Assembly: GCF_025685545.1 (NCBI RefSeq) | Contig: NZ_JAGSYC010000026.1 | Location: forward strand, 806,001 to 870,000 | DNA length: 64,000 bases | Direction: 5' to 3' | DNA from: Granulicella paludicola | GTDB lineage: Bacteria; Acidobacteriota; Terriglobia; Terriglobales; Acidobacteriaceae | Part shown: one piece after another, positions 1 to 7,500 of the stretch | Layout of the letters: every line of letters begins with the position of its first letter | Numbering within the stretch: position 1 is the stretch's first letter | Notes under the pieces: model-generated | What the model was told of the DNA's origin: nothing | The model's database searches: none | Seen by the model: only the letters and a program-made list of their open reading frames with translations | Made by a program: the position numbers and the translations under genes

Positions 1-111
1 ATTTACCTGGTCTTCGATCGACTGCGGGTGGCTCTGCCTCGGTGGCGGCGGGCGGCGCTGGAAGCGGCGGGATTCAGGCGACCGCAGCCGCGGCATTTGC
101 CTGCAGATTGA
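1..111 (+). CDS. 3' end of an unidentified protein (partial)
   Basis: Frame 1 is open from the first base to a TGA at 109-111 and encodes a 36-residue tail beginning IYLVFDRLRVALPRW. A short hydrophobic start followed by an Arg-rich cytoplasmic-looking tail would suit the C-terminus of a membrane protein such as an RND or other efflux permease, but this is only an impression from composition. The other forward frame is also open here and is Gly/Ala-rich, so even the coding frame is not certain. Confidence 0.4.
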   Translation: MYLVFDRLRVALPRWRRAALEAAGFRRPQPRHLPAD

Positions 112-656
112 CCCCTCCCCCCTCCCCCCTGTACTTAAGTCTCAAAGTCTTCAAAAGGATGGAGTTAGATCTGGGCCAGGAGTGCGTTTGTAGCCGATGA
201 GCCGGAGGTTGTTGCAGGGGTAAATGCAGATTCCTCCGCTGCGCTACGGAATGACAAAAAAGTGTGGTGCTGTGGAATGACAAAGGGTGGTGCCATGGGT
301 GGCAAAGGGGTGATGCCACGGGTGAATGATGGATCCTGGCGGGTCGGTCGGTCCGGTGACTGTGGGAGAACTAACTCTCTATATTCAGGATATCAAGTCC
401 AGCCAGAGAACATGCAATTCTTTTTTGACTGAAATCGCCAGTGTTTATAGGGGTTTGAGGCCGTGCGGAGCCTTTGGTGGGCTTGACAGCGTTTCAAGTA
501 GTCGTGTGGTGGGCAGAGGACGTCTAAACTTCACAGGGGATGTTGAAGTTGCCGTCTCCGCAACTGCAGGTCTCTCCGCTGCGTCCGCAGAGAACGCGAA
601 CTCCGGTCGAGATGACAATTCTGTAGGCTAAATAAAGCTCAAGGGTATGGCCTTCT
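112..656. other. Intergenic region with type A repeat fragments
   Basis: No convincing gene. A C-rich tract lies at about 110-130. A type A repeat copy (CTCCGCTGCGCTACGGAATGA core) lies at about 226-260, and a related fragment ending CGGTCGAGATGACA lies at about 560-617. Two short open frames, one on each strand (74-319 and 326-631), have no ribosome-binding site or recognisable protein character and appear to be chance frames over repeats. Confidence 0.5.
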
Positions 657-2126
657 ATGTGGCAGCGGGTTTGGGGACGAAGCTGGGTGGGCGCGGCGAT
701 GCTGATGGGGGTAACCGCCCATGCGCAGATGCACAAGGTAGAGAAGCCGGAGCAGGTGACGCGGTCGATCGGCGTGTATGAGTGGACTGGCGAGTTGAAG
801 AAGCCGGAGGCGGCGCGGCTGATTCCTGTGTCGCTGTTTATCGAGGGACATTTCGAGGATGGGGGGTTGTACCTGGCGCGGCCGGTGCCGTGGACGCTGG
901 AGTCGGGTGACGAGTACTCGATTGAGACGGCGGGGCAGAGCCATGGGCTGTTTGCGGTGGAGTATGCGCGCAAGGTGGTCACGCGGCGATCGGCTGCGGA
1001 TGAGGATGTAACGGGTGCGTGGTATGGGTATGGCACGTTCGAGGTGCCGAAGCCACCGAAGAAGAGCGATCTGAAGGCTTCGAAGGTGAACGGCGTGGTG
1101 GTGGACAGCGCGGCGTCGGACGACGATCAGCCACATCTGACGCGGCGCGCGGGCGCTGAGGATGATGGGAAGAGTCCCGCTGCTAGTTCAAGCAAGAGTG
1201 ATGCGAAGAGCGGCGGGCCAACGTTGGGGCGGCGCGGGGATGCTTCGCCGACGACGGATGCGGGCGAGAGCCCGGCGCCTCCGGATGATCCGGACAGGCC
1301 GACGCTGCGGCATCGCGATCTGAAGCCGGAGACGAAGGGCAAGAAGCAGAAGGCTGGGGGCGAGGTGATCCCGATGGGGACGTCGCTGAATGACGATCCG
1401 GAACGGCCGACGATGCGACGCGGAGTTCCGGCGGAGCAGTTCGTGCCGAAGGCGCTGGCTGGGTTGCCACCAAACCTGCACCAGGCGGTGGCGGTCTCGG
1501 ATAACTCGAAGGATGAGGCGCATGTATTTACGCGCGATTGGGAGTCAAGCGATGAGCGGGCGGAGACGCTGAAGGCGATGCAGGCGCTGGCGCGGCCGAT
1601 CGTTGTGGCGTACCTGGCGAAGAACAAGCTGCAGGCGGTGGCGGTAGTTGCGACTGTGAGTGCTCCGGCGGCGAAGGCGGGGCCTTCGTTTGCGAGTACT
1701 CCGAAGGCTGCGGCGGCGAAGCCTGCGACGACAGCGGCAGGGCGACGGAAGGTGGCTGCACCTGCGCCGGTGGTGGCTGCGTTTACGAGTGAAGAGTTGA
1801 AGGGCTACGAGCTGACGTATGGAGGGCTGCCGACGTTTGTGTATACGGCGGAGGTGCCGGTGGCTACGAGCGGGCCGGTGTATGTGACGCTGGTGGCGCA
1901 GCGGCTGCCTTCGGGGGAGTTGCAGGTGGCGTTGAGCAACGTGACGGATGCGACGCATCTGAACCGCACGCCTTGGCTGCGGCTGGTGGATGTGGTGGAC
2001 CCGGATGCGAGCCATCGGGGGAGCTTTTTGATGGAGCTGCGCGCGCAATCGAGCCGACAGTTTGCGCTGTATCGGCTGGTGACGGCGAAGGCGGAGCAGG
2101 AGTTTGTGACGGGAGTGCTGGATTGA
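657..2126 (+). CDS. Exported protein of unknown function with Pro/Arg motif repeats
   Basis: 489 residues. The N-terminus (MWQRVWGRSW, then a hydrophobic stretch ending HAQ) looks like a signal peptide with cleavage near residue 24. Residues about 25-140 form a folded-looking domain. Residues about 155-270 are low-complexity and contain four degenerate copies of a motif of the form DDPDRPTLRR (DDQPHLTRR, GGPTLGRR, DDPDRPTLRH, DDPERPTMRR). An Ala-rich linker around 335-370 precedes a C-terminal domain (about 375-489) that seems compact. I do not recognise the family. It was probably transported to the periplasm or outer membrane; the linker suggests two domains tethered flexibly. It stands alone, followed by a tandem repeat rather than a co-directional partner. 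Confidence 0.8.
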   Translation: MWQRVWGRSWVGAAMLMGVTAHAQMHKVEKPEQVTRSIGVYEWTGELKKPEAARLIPVSLFIEGHFEDGGLYLARPVPWTLESGDEYSIETAGQSHGLFAVEYARKVVTRRSAADEDVTGAWYGYGTFEVPKPPKKSDLKASKVNGVVVDSAASDDDQPHLTRRAGAEDDGKSPAASSSKSDAKSGGPTLGRRGDASPTTDAGESPAPPDDPDRPTLRHRDLKPETKGKKQKAGGEVIPMGTSLNDDPERPTMRRGVPAEQFVPKALAGLPPNLHQAVAVSDNSKDEAHVFTRDWESSDERAETLKAMQALARPIVVAYLAKNKLQAVAVVATVSAPAAKAGPSFASTPKAAAAKPATTAAGRRKVAAPAPVVAAFTSEELKGYELTYGGLPTFVYTAEVPVATSGPVYVTLVAQRLPSGELQVALSNVTDATHLNRTPWLRLVDVVDPDASHRGSFLMELRAQSSRQFALYRLVTAKAEQEFVTGVLD

Positions 2127-2144
2127 GGGCAGGGAGCAGGGGAA

Positions 2145-2573
2145 ACCCGGCAGGTGCTTGGTTGAAAAGGGGCTGAGAGCCTGGGTGAGGCAAGCTTCTT
2201 CGGGGTCCTTCGACTGCGTTTGTCGCGAAAGGCCGCGCCAAACTCCGCTCAGGATGACGGGCTGTTTTGCTGAGCTGAGGGAAGGCTGTGGGGTACCCGG
2301 CAGATGCTGGTTGAAAAGGGGCTGAGAGCCTGGGCCGTGCAAGCTTCTTCGGGTCCTTCGACTGCGTTTGTCGCGAAAAGCTGCGCCAAACTCCGCTCAG
2401 GATGACAGGCTGTTTTGCTGAGCTGAGGGCGGGCTGTGGGGCACCCGGCAGGTGCTGGCTGAAAAGGGGCTGAGAGCCTGGGTGGGGCAAGCTTCTTCGG
2501 GGTCCTTCGACTGCGTTTGTCGCGAAAAGCCGCGCCAAACTCCGCTCAGGATGACAGATCGTTTTGCTCAGCG
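2145..2573. repeat. 149-bp direct tandem repeat, about three copies
   Basis: Units begin with ACCCGGCAG at 2145, 2295 and 2443, giving periods of 150 and 148 bp; the third copy degenerates after about 2570. Each unit carries TTGAAAAGGGGCTGAGAGCC, then a type A core (GGTCCTTCGACTGCG ... AACTCCGCTCAGGATGAC), then TGTTTTGCTGAGCTGAGG. Copies differ at only a few positions, so the array is young or being homogenised. It fills almost the whole gap between the upstream gene and fabD. Confidence 0.9.
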
Positions 2574-2592
2574 TTGTTCGTTTTGCCCAGCG

Positions 2593-2621
2593 TTGGTCGA
2601 GAAGCAGGTGTCATCTACACT
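2593..2621 (+). promoter_or_regulatory. Possible fabD promoter
   Basis: TTGGTC (2593-2598), a 17-bp spacer and TACACT (2616-2621) match a weak sigma-70 promoter just downstream of the tandem repeat. Transcription would start almost at the fabD ATG (2630), implying a very short leader. This is a pattern match only. Confidence 0.3.
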
Positions 2622-2629
2622 GGTAGGCG

Positions 2630-3727
2630 ATGAGTACAGAGACACAGGCACCTACGGCTTCGACGATTGCGCTTCTTTTTCCCGGACAAGGTTCACAGAG
2701 TGTGGGCATGGGCAAGGCGTTTTATGATGCCTCGCCTGCTGCGCGGGCGGTGTTCGAGGAGGCGGACGATGCGCTGGGTTTTGCGCTGTCGAAGCTGATC
2801 TTTGAAGGCCCTGAGGATCAGTTGAAGCTGACCGAGCATACGCAGCCGGCGATCCTGACGATGTCGATTGCGGCGCTGCGGGTGCTGGAGCCGGAGCTTG
2901 CTTCGCGTGGGCTGAAGGTGGCGTTTGCGGCGGGGCACTCGCTGGGTGAATACTCGGCGCATGTGGCGGCGGGGACGTTCAGCTTTGCGGATGCGGTGAA
3001 GACGGTGCGTCTGCGCGGGCAGTTTATGCAGAGTGCGGTGCCTCCGGGTGAGGGCGGTATGGCAGCGATCCTGGGGCTGGATGTGTTGCGGATCAACGAC
3101 ATCTGCGCGCAGGTTTCGGATGAGCTGACGCAGGAGCCGCCGAGCGATCCGGGGAATCCGAGCACGCAGGCGTTTGCGGCGATCGATGCGGTGACTGATC
3201 CTGCGAATCCAGCGGGCTCGTTGGTTGAGGCGGCGTCGCGGGTGAATGCGGTGGTGTCGCCGGCGAACATGAACTCGCCGGAACAGACGGTGATCAGCGG
3301 AAAGAAGGAAGCTGTTGAACGGGCGTCGGAGCTGTGCAAGGAGGCTGGAGCGAAGCGCACGGTGATGCTGCCGGTGAGTGCTCCTTTCCATTGCGCGCTG
3401 ATGCAGCCGGCGCAGGAGAAGCTGCAGCAGCAGCTGGAGAGCGTGGCGTTCCATGACCCAGCGTACCCGGTGGCGGCGAATGTGGATGCGATGCTGCTGA
3501 CGCGCGGGCCGGCGGTTCGCGATGCGCTAGTGCGGCAGGTGACGGGAGCGGTGCGCTGGGTGGAGTGCATTCGGCTGCTGGCGCAGAGTGGGGCGACGCA
3601 GTTTATCGAGGTGGGCCCGGGCAAGGTGCTGTGCGGGCTGAATCGCCAAATTGATCGGGCGTTGGTGACGACGAACGTGGAAGATCCGGCGAGTCTGGAA
3701 AAGCTGCTGGCCGGGTTTGCGAGCTAG
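2630..3727 (+). CDS. fabD: Malonyl-CoA:ACP transacylase
   Basis: 365 residues. The enzyme moves malonyl groups from CoA to acyl carrier protein for fatty acid synthesis in the cytoplasm. The N-terminal FPGQGSQ motif (residues 17-23), the nucleophile elbow GHSLGEYS with Ser104, the catalytic His254 in APFHCALM and the C-terminal IEVGPGKVL are all present. The protein is about 50 residues longer than the usual 310. The extra stretch is at about 159-206, rich in Pro/Asp/Ala, between the substrate-binding region (GGMAAILGLD) and VVSPANMNSPEQ, so it is probably a surface loop. No other fatty acid gene is adjacent; the gene appears monocistronic. Confidence 0.96.
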   Translation: MSTETQAPTASTIALLFPGQGSQSVGMGKAFYDASPAARAVFEEADDALGFALSKLIFEGPEDQLKLTEHTQPAILTMSIAALRVLEPELASRGLKVAFAAGHSLGEYSAHVAAGTFSFADAVKTVRLRGQFMQSAVPPGEGGMAAILGLDVLRINDICAQVSDELTQEPPSDPGNPSTQAFAAIDAVTDPANPAGSLVEAASRVNAVVSPANMNSPEQTVISGKKEAVERASELCKEAGAKRTVMLPVSAPFHCALMQPAQEKLQQQLESVAFHDPAYPVAANVDAMLLTRGPAVRDALVRQVTGAVRWVECIRLLAQSGATQFIEVGPGKVLCGLNRQIDRALVTTNVEDPASLEKLLAGFAS

Positions 3728-4131
3728 ATTGTGGCGAGTGACGGTGAGAGATGGGCGCCTCTGTAGGGGATTGAGAGCAAGTCCCGGGGGCTGAAGCCCG
3801 CTTTTCGTGGCTGCCAGGAGGTCCGGACTGATGTCCGGACCTATCTAAGAGCAAGTGCAAATGCAGATTCCCTTCGGGAATGACAAACAAAAAGCAAGAG
3901 TAAATGCAGATTTCTTCGCTTTGTTACGTGATGACAAAGAGAAAGGCAAAAAGCAGATTCCCTTCGGGAATGACAAACAAAAGGGGCGCGAGACGTAAGA
4001 GTCCGCGAGACGTAAGAGTCCGCAAGACAAAAAGGCCGCCCCAAACAAAAAGGAATGACAAACGAAGTGGAATGAAAACCAAGAAGGGTGAGGTTCAGGC
4101 TGAGTGGCTTCTCGCCAGCATCCAAGGGTAG
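3728..4131. repeat. Repeat-filled intergenic region (type A and B copies)
   Basis: No gene. In order: a type B variant at about 3786-3842 with a GGGCT/AGCCC hairpin and a perfect 10-bp hairpin (AGGTCCGGAC, 3819-3828, against 3833-3842). Three type A copies follow at about 3860-3890, 3905-3937 and 3948-3983, two of them with the core GCAGATTCCCTTCGGGAATG. Then comes a 17-bp tandem repeat (GCGAGACGTAAGAGTCC at 3988-4004 and 4005-4021, with the start of a third). The open frame at 3904-4131 is made of these repeats and is not credible. Confidence 0.8.
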
Positions 4132-5532
4132 ATGCTGGCTTATGAAGAGACGGGTTCGGGAACGCTTGTAGTGATGCTGCACTGGCTGGGTGGCAGCGGT
4201 CGGACGTGGACCGAGGTTGCTGGGCAGCTGGGTGAAGTGGGGTTTCGGTGCGTAGGTGTGGATCTACCGGGGTTTGGGCGGTCGCAGGCTGAGGGTGGGT
4301 ACTCGGTTGAGGAGATGGTTGCGGCGGTGATCGAGACGATCCGTGCGGTGCGCGCGGGGGGCGAGTCTGAGCCGTGGGTGCTGGCTGGGCACTCGATGGG
4401 TGGCAAGCTGTCGGCGTTGATTGCGCGGCGTGCGGAACAAGGCGAGGCGGGGCTGGAAAATTTGCGAGGGATGGTGCTGGTGTCGCCGTCGCCGCCTAGC
4501 CCTGAGCCGATGACGGAGAGCAAGCGCGAGAAGGCGCTGCAATCGCTAGGACCGGAGACGGTCGATGTGGATGAGCGGCGGAAGAATGCTGAAGCGTTCG
4601 TTGATGACAACACAGGGAAGCTGCCGCTGCTCGAGGCGGTGCGTGCGCGGTCGGTTGAGGATGTGTTGCGGATGCAGCCGGAGGCTCTGGCTGCGTGGAT
4701 GAACACGGGCAGCAAGGTGGACTGCGCGGCCACGGTAGGAGTGCTGGCTGTGCCTGCGCTGGTGCTGGCAGGGACGGAGGAGCCTGCGCTGGGGCCGAAG
4801 GTGCAGACGGAGGTGACGCTGCCTCATTTTGCAAAGGCGACCGTGGTGGCGATTGAGGGGAGTGGACATCTTTCGCCGCTGGAGCGGCCGTGGGAGTTGA
4901 GCGATCGGATGCTGGAGTTCTTTCGGGCGCTGGGTCTGGGTGCGAAGAGTGCAGAGCTGGGCGCGGAGATGCGGACGCTGATTTCGTCGGACAAGACGTC
5001 ACCACAGACTCGCGCGGTGCTGCTTGAGCGGCTGCAGGAGCCGGTGGAGCTGGCGGTGACTCTGGATGTTGAAGGGCGGCGGATGCTGCGGGCGTTGGTG
5101 GCTCGCGTGGTGCCGCGCGGACGGTTCGATCTGGCGGAGCGGCTGGAGGCGATGCTGGGTCAGGGTAAGGGTGATGGGTGGCGGTTCAGCGTGTTGCCGG
5201 AGGATGCGAAGGCGTGGCGGACGGGGTTGATGACGCTGGATGCGGCGGCGCGGCGAGAGTTCAAAGTGCCGTTTGTGGCGCTGCATGCGGAGCAGCAGGA
5301 TGCGTTGTTGAAGCGGGCGCAGGCGGGGGAGCTGGGGCGCGGATTGCTGGCGACGCTGGATGTGTTCGGGCACGAAGGGCTGTTCGATGAGGAGCAGATG
5401 CGCGATTGGTTTGAGGATGTGCGGGGGGAGGCAGCGAAGTTGTATGTCGCCGATCCGCGGACGATGGAGCGCATTGGGTTTGAAGGGTTCGCGGACGAGG
5501 CAGGGTTTACGAAGATCAGGTTGGGAGAGTAA
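4132..5532 (+). CDS. Alpha/beta-hydrolase fused to a gluconate-2-dehydrogenase subunit-3-like domain
   Basis: 466 residues. Residues 1-265 are an alpha/beta-hydrolase: oxyanion region HWLGGSGRTW, nucleophile elbow GHSMGG with Ser88, and a catalytic-looking His246 in GSGHLSPLERP. The acid position near residue 216 is Glu-rich (GTEEPALG) instead of the usual Asp. Residues about 280-466 do not belong to that fold. They resemble the small subunit 3 of membrane-bound gluconate 2-dehydrogenase type enzymes (LDAAARREF...FVALHAEQQDALL ... DVRGEAAKLYVADPRTMERIGF). The next gene is a GMC flavoprotein, the usual partner of subunit 3, and its ATG overlaps this stop codon by one base (TAATG), so the two are translationally coupled. 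The fusion suggests ester or lactone hydrolysis coupled to sugar oxidation. The fold calls are solid for the N-terminus and moderate for the C-terminus. Confidence 0.85.
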   Translation: MLAYEETGSGTLVVMLHWLGGSGRTWTEVAGQLGEVGFRCVGVDLPGFGRSQAEGGYSVEEMVAAVIETIRAVRAGGESEPWVLAGHSMGGKLSALIARRAEQGEAGLENLRGMVLVSPSPPSPEPMTESKREKALQSLGPETVDVDERRKNAEAFVDDNTGKLPLLEAVRARSVEDVLRMQPEALAAWMNTGSKVDCAATVGVLAVPALVLAGTEEPALGPKVQTEVTLPHFAKATVVAIEGSGHLSPLERPWELSDRMLEFFRALGLGAKSAELGAEMRTLISSDKTSPQTRAVLLERLQEPVELAVTLDVEGRRMLRALVARVVPRGRFDLAERLEAMLGQGKGDGWRFSVLPEDAKAWRTGLMTLDAAARREFKVPFVALHAEQQDALLKRAQAGELGRGLLATLDVFGHEGLFDEEQMRDWFEDVRGEAAKLYVADPRTMERIGFEGFADEAGFTKIRLGE

Positions 5533-7121
5533 TGGCGAAGAATCTTTTAGGCAGGCTGCGGTCGCAGATGCGCGGCTACTCCGATGACGATGCAGTGGAT
5601 GCCGTGGTGATCGGCACGGGTGCCGGTGGCGCGCCGACCCTGGCGAAGCTGGCGGAGGCGGGATTGCGGGTGGTGGCGCTGGAGGCAGGGCCGTGGTTCG
5701 AATCGCCGGAGGATGAGTTTGCGACGGATGAGGTGGCGGCTGCGAAGATCTATTGGACCGACGAGCGGTTGAGTGCGGGTGATACGCCGATCGTGTTTGG
5801 AGCGAACAACAGCGGGACGGGTGTGGGCGGCAGCATGCTGCATTGGGGAGCGTTTGTGCCGCGCGCCGATCCGCGGGATTTGAGGATCGGGAGCGAGTTT
5901 GGGCGGGGTGAGGACTGGCCGCTGAGCTATGACGAACTGCTGCCGTATTACGAAGAGGCGGAGAGCTTTCTTGGGGTGAGCGGGCCTGCGGTGTATCCGT
6001 GGGATGCGACGCGGCGGTATCCGACGGGGCCAGTGCCGGTGAATGCGCCGGGGCAGTTGATGCAGCGTGGATTTGAGGCGCTGGGACTGAGGACGAGCGA
6101 GGCTCCGATCGCTGCGCTGAGTGAGGCGTATTTTCGCGACGAGTATGGCGAGCGAAATGCCTGCGTGAATCGCGGGTTTTGTCACCAGGGATGTCGCAAT
6201 GGCGCGAAGGCGAGCATGGATGTGACGTACCTGCCGTGGGCGGTACGCGAGGGAGCGGAGATTCGGCCGCATTGTTTCGTGCATGGTTTTGAGCGCGATG
6301 AGCAGGGCGATATTCGGGCGGTGCTGTATCGCGACAGCTCGAGCGGGGTCGCGGTGGAGCGTCGGCAGCGGTGCAAGGCGGTGTTCCTGTGTGCGGGGGC
6401 GGTGGAGACGCCGAGGTTGCTGCTGCATGCGGGGATTGGGAATGAGAGCGGGCAGGTGGGCAGGAACTTCATGGCCCATGTGGCGACGCAGGTGTGGGGC
6501 ACGTTTGGCGAGCCGGTGCGGATGAACCGAGGGTTTCCGGCGACGGTGATCTCGGAGGACCTCCTGCGGCCGAAGGATGCGGATTTTGCGGGTGGATACA
6601 TCGTGCAAAGTCTTGGTGTTGTGCCGGTGACCTGGGCGCAGAGTGTAGCGCGTGGGCGAGGATTGTTTGGGTCGGCGCTGACGAGCTATCTGGACCAGTA
6701 CAACTATGTGGCGGGCATTGGCGTGAATGGCGACTGCCTGCCAGCGAAGAATAATTTTCTGGAGCTGTCGGATGAGAAGGATGCTCATGGCGTTGCGAAG
6801 CCGCGCGTGCATTTCAATTTGAATGACGATGAGACGAAGATGAATGAGCATGCTTCGCGGGTGATGACGGAGGCATGGCATGCGGCGGGAGCGAGCGACT
6901 GCTGGACGCTGCCGCGGATGGCGCATGTGATCGGGACATGCCGGATGGGGGAGGACGCGAAGGACTCGGTGGTAGATGCATTTGGGCGATCGCATGAGGT
7001 GGGAAACCTGTGGATATGCGATAACTCGGTGTTCCCGAGTGCGTTAGCGGCGAATCCTGCGTTGACGATTATCGCGCTGGCGTTGCGGTCGGCGAAGCGG
7101 TTTCTACGTGAAGTTGAGTGA
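5532..7121 (+). CDS. GMC-family FAD oxidoreductase (gluconate-2-dehydrogenase large-subunit type)
   Basis: 529 residues. The FAD-binding Rossmann motif VIGTGAGG is at residues 26-33, and VALEAG follows at the end of the second strand. NNSGTGVGGSMLHWGAF is the GMC signature. The C-terminal HVIGTCRMG with His465 and the NPALTI motif with Asn508 give the His/Asn catalytic pair of the family. A Cys-rich insert (CVNRGFCHQGCRNGAK) near 213-228 is typical of the gluconate/sorbitol dehydrogenase branch. It probably oxidises a sugar or sugar acid and passes electrons to a membrane carrier. The upstream gene, overlapping by one base, contains the subunit-3-like domain, but no cytochrome c subunit is next to it. 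No signal peptide is visible; in such complexes export is often by the Tat signal of subunit 3, which is not evident here. Confidence 0.9.
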   Translation: MAKNLLGRLRSQMRGYSDDDAVDAVVIGTGAGGAPTLAKLAEAGLRVVALEAGPWFESPEDEFATDEVAAAKIYWTDERLSAGDTPIVFGANNSGTGVGGSMLHWGAFVPRADPRDLRIGSEFGRGEDWPLSYDELLPYYEEAESFLGVSGPAVYPWDATRRYPTGPVPVNAPGQLMQRGFEALGLRTSEAPIAALSEAYFRDEYGERNACVNRGFCHQGCRNGAKASMDVTYLPWAVREGAEIRPHCFVHGFERDEQGDIRAVLYRDSSSGVAVERRQRCKAVFLCAGAVETPRLLLHAGIGNESGQVGRNFMAHVATQVWGTFGEPVRMNRGFPATVISEDLLRPKDADFAGGYIVQSLGVVPVTWAQSVARGRGLFGSALTSYLDQYNYVAGIGVNGDCLPAKNNFLELSDEKDAHGVAKPRVHFNLNDDETKMNEHASRVMTEAWHAAGASDCWTLPRMAHVIGTCRMGEDAKDSVVDAFGRSHEVGNLWICDNSVFPSALAANPALTIIALALRSAKRFLREVE

Positions 7122-7500
7122 AGGTGCGAGGTGTGAAGTGAGGATTTGGTTCGGGCAGTTGTGTCGGGCTTTCAGCCCTCAAGTTTTTGTGGCATGGATA
7201 CCTAGGCCTTCGGCCTAGGCTGTTATAGGACGGGCCTTTGGCCCTGAAAGTGAAGCGTTGGCTCTGACGACCGAGTCTTTCTTTCTGAAAGCAGAGTCGT
7301 TATGCCTGAAAGCGAAGCCGTTGGCGGATGGCAGAGCTTTGGGCCCTAATTAGAGAGTTAAAGAAGTTGTCCTTGCGAAGAGGTGGGTGAAACTTTTGCG
7401 GGGAACTTCGGTCTGTCGCTCTGCGTACATAGCTTTGGGTAGAGACGCCGTTCGGTGTGCGTTTGCCATCGAGGACTGTGTCACCGATTGAGAGGAAAAG
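7122..7500. repeat. Intergenic region with three adjacent palindromes (type B variant)
   Basis: Three perfect hairpins lie close together: GGGCT-TTC-AGCCC (7166-7178), CCTAGGCC-TTC-GGCCTAGG (7201-7219) and GGGCC-TTT-GGCCC (7232-7244). A CTGAAAG word then recurs several times up to about 7310. The first hairpin could also serve as a weak terminator for the GMC gene. The last 100 bases are the untranslated leader of the next gene, ending in a good Shine-Dalgarno (GAGAGGAAAAG). Confidence 0.7.

Noticed and set aside
326-631. Forward 101-codon open frame
   Set aside because: No ribosome-binding site, composition like neighbouring non-coding DNA, and its 3' part runs through a type A repeat.
1864-2538. 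Reverse 224-codon frame with internal repeats resembling a repeat protein
   Set aside because: It is the translation of the 149-bp tandem repeat plus the reverse of the upstream gene; repeated residues follow the DNA repeats.
2145-2573. CRISPR-like direct repeats
   Set aside because: The whole 149-bp unit is repeated without distinct spacers, and no cas gene is near.
3904-4131. Forward 75-codon frame ending at the hydrolase start
   Set aside because: Made almost wholly of type A copies and a 17-bp tandem repeat.
5690-5705. GGTTCGAAT-like tRNA T-arm word
   Set aside because: Lies in the GMC gene coding frame and no cloverleaf can be drawn around it.
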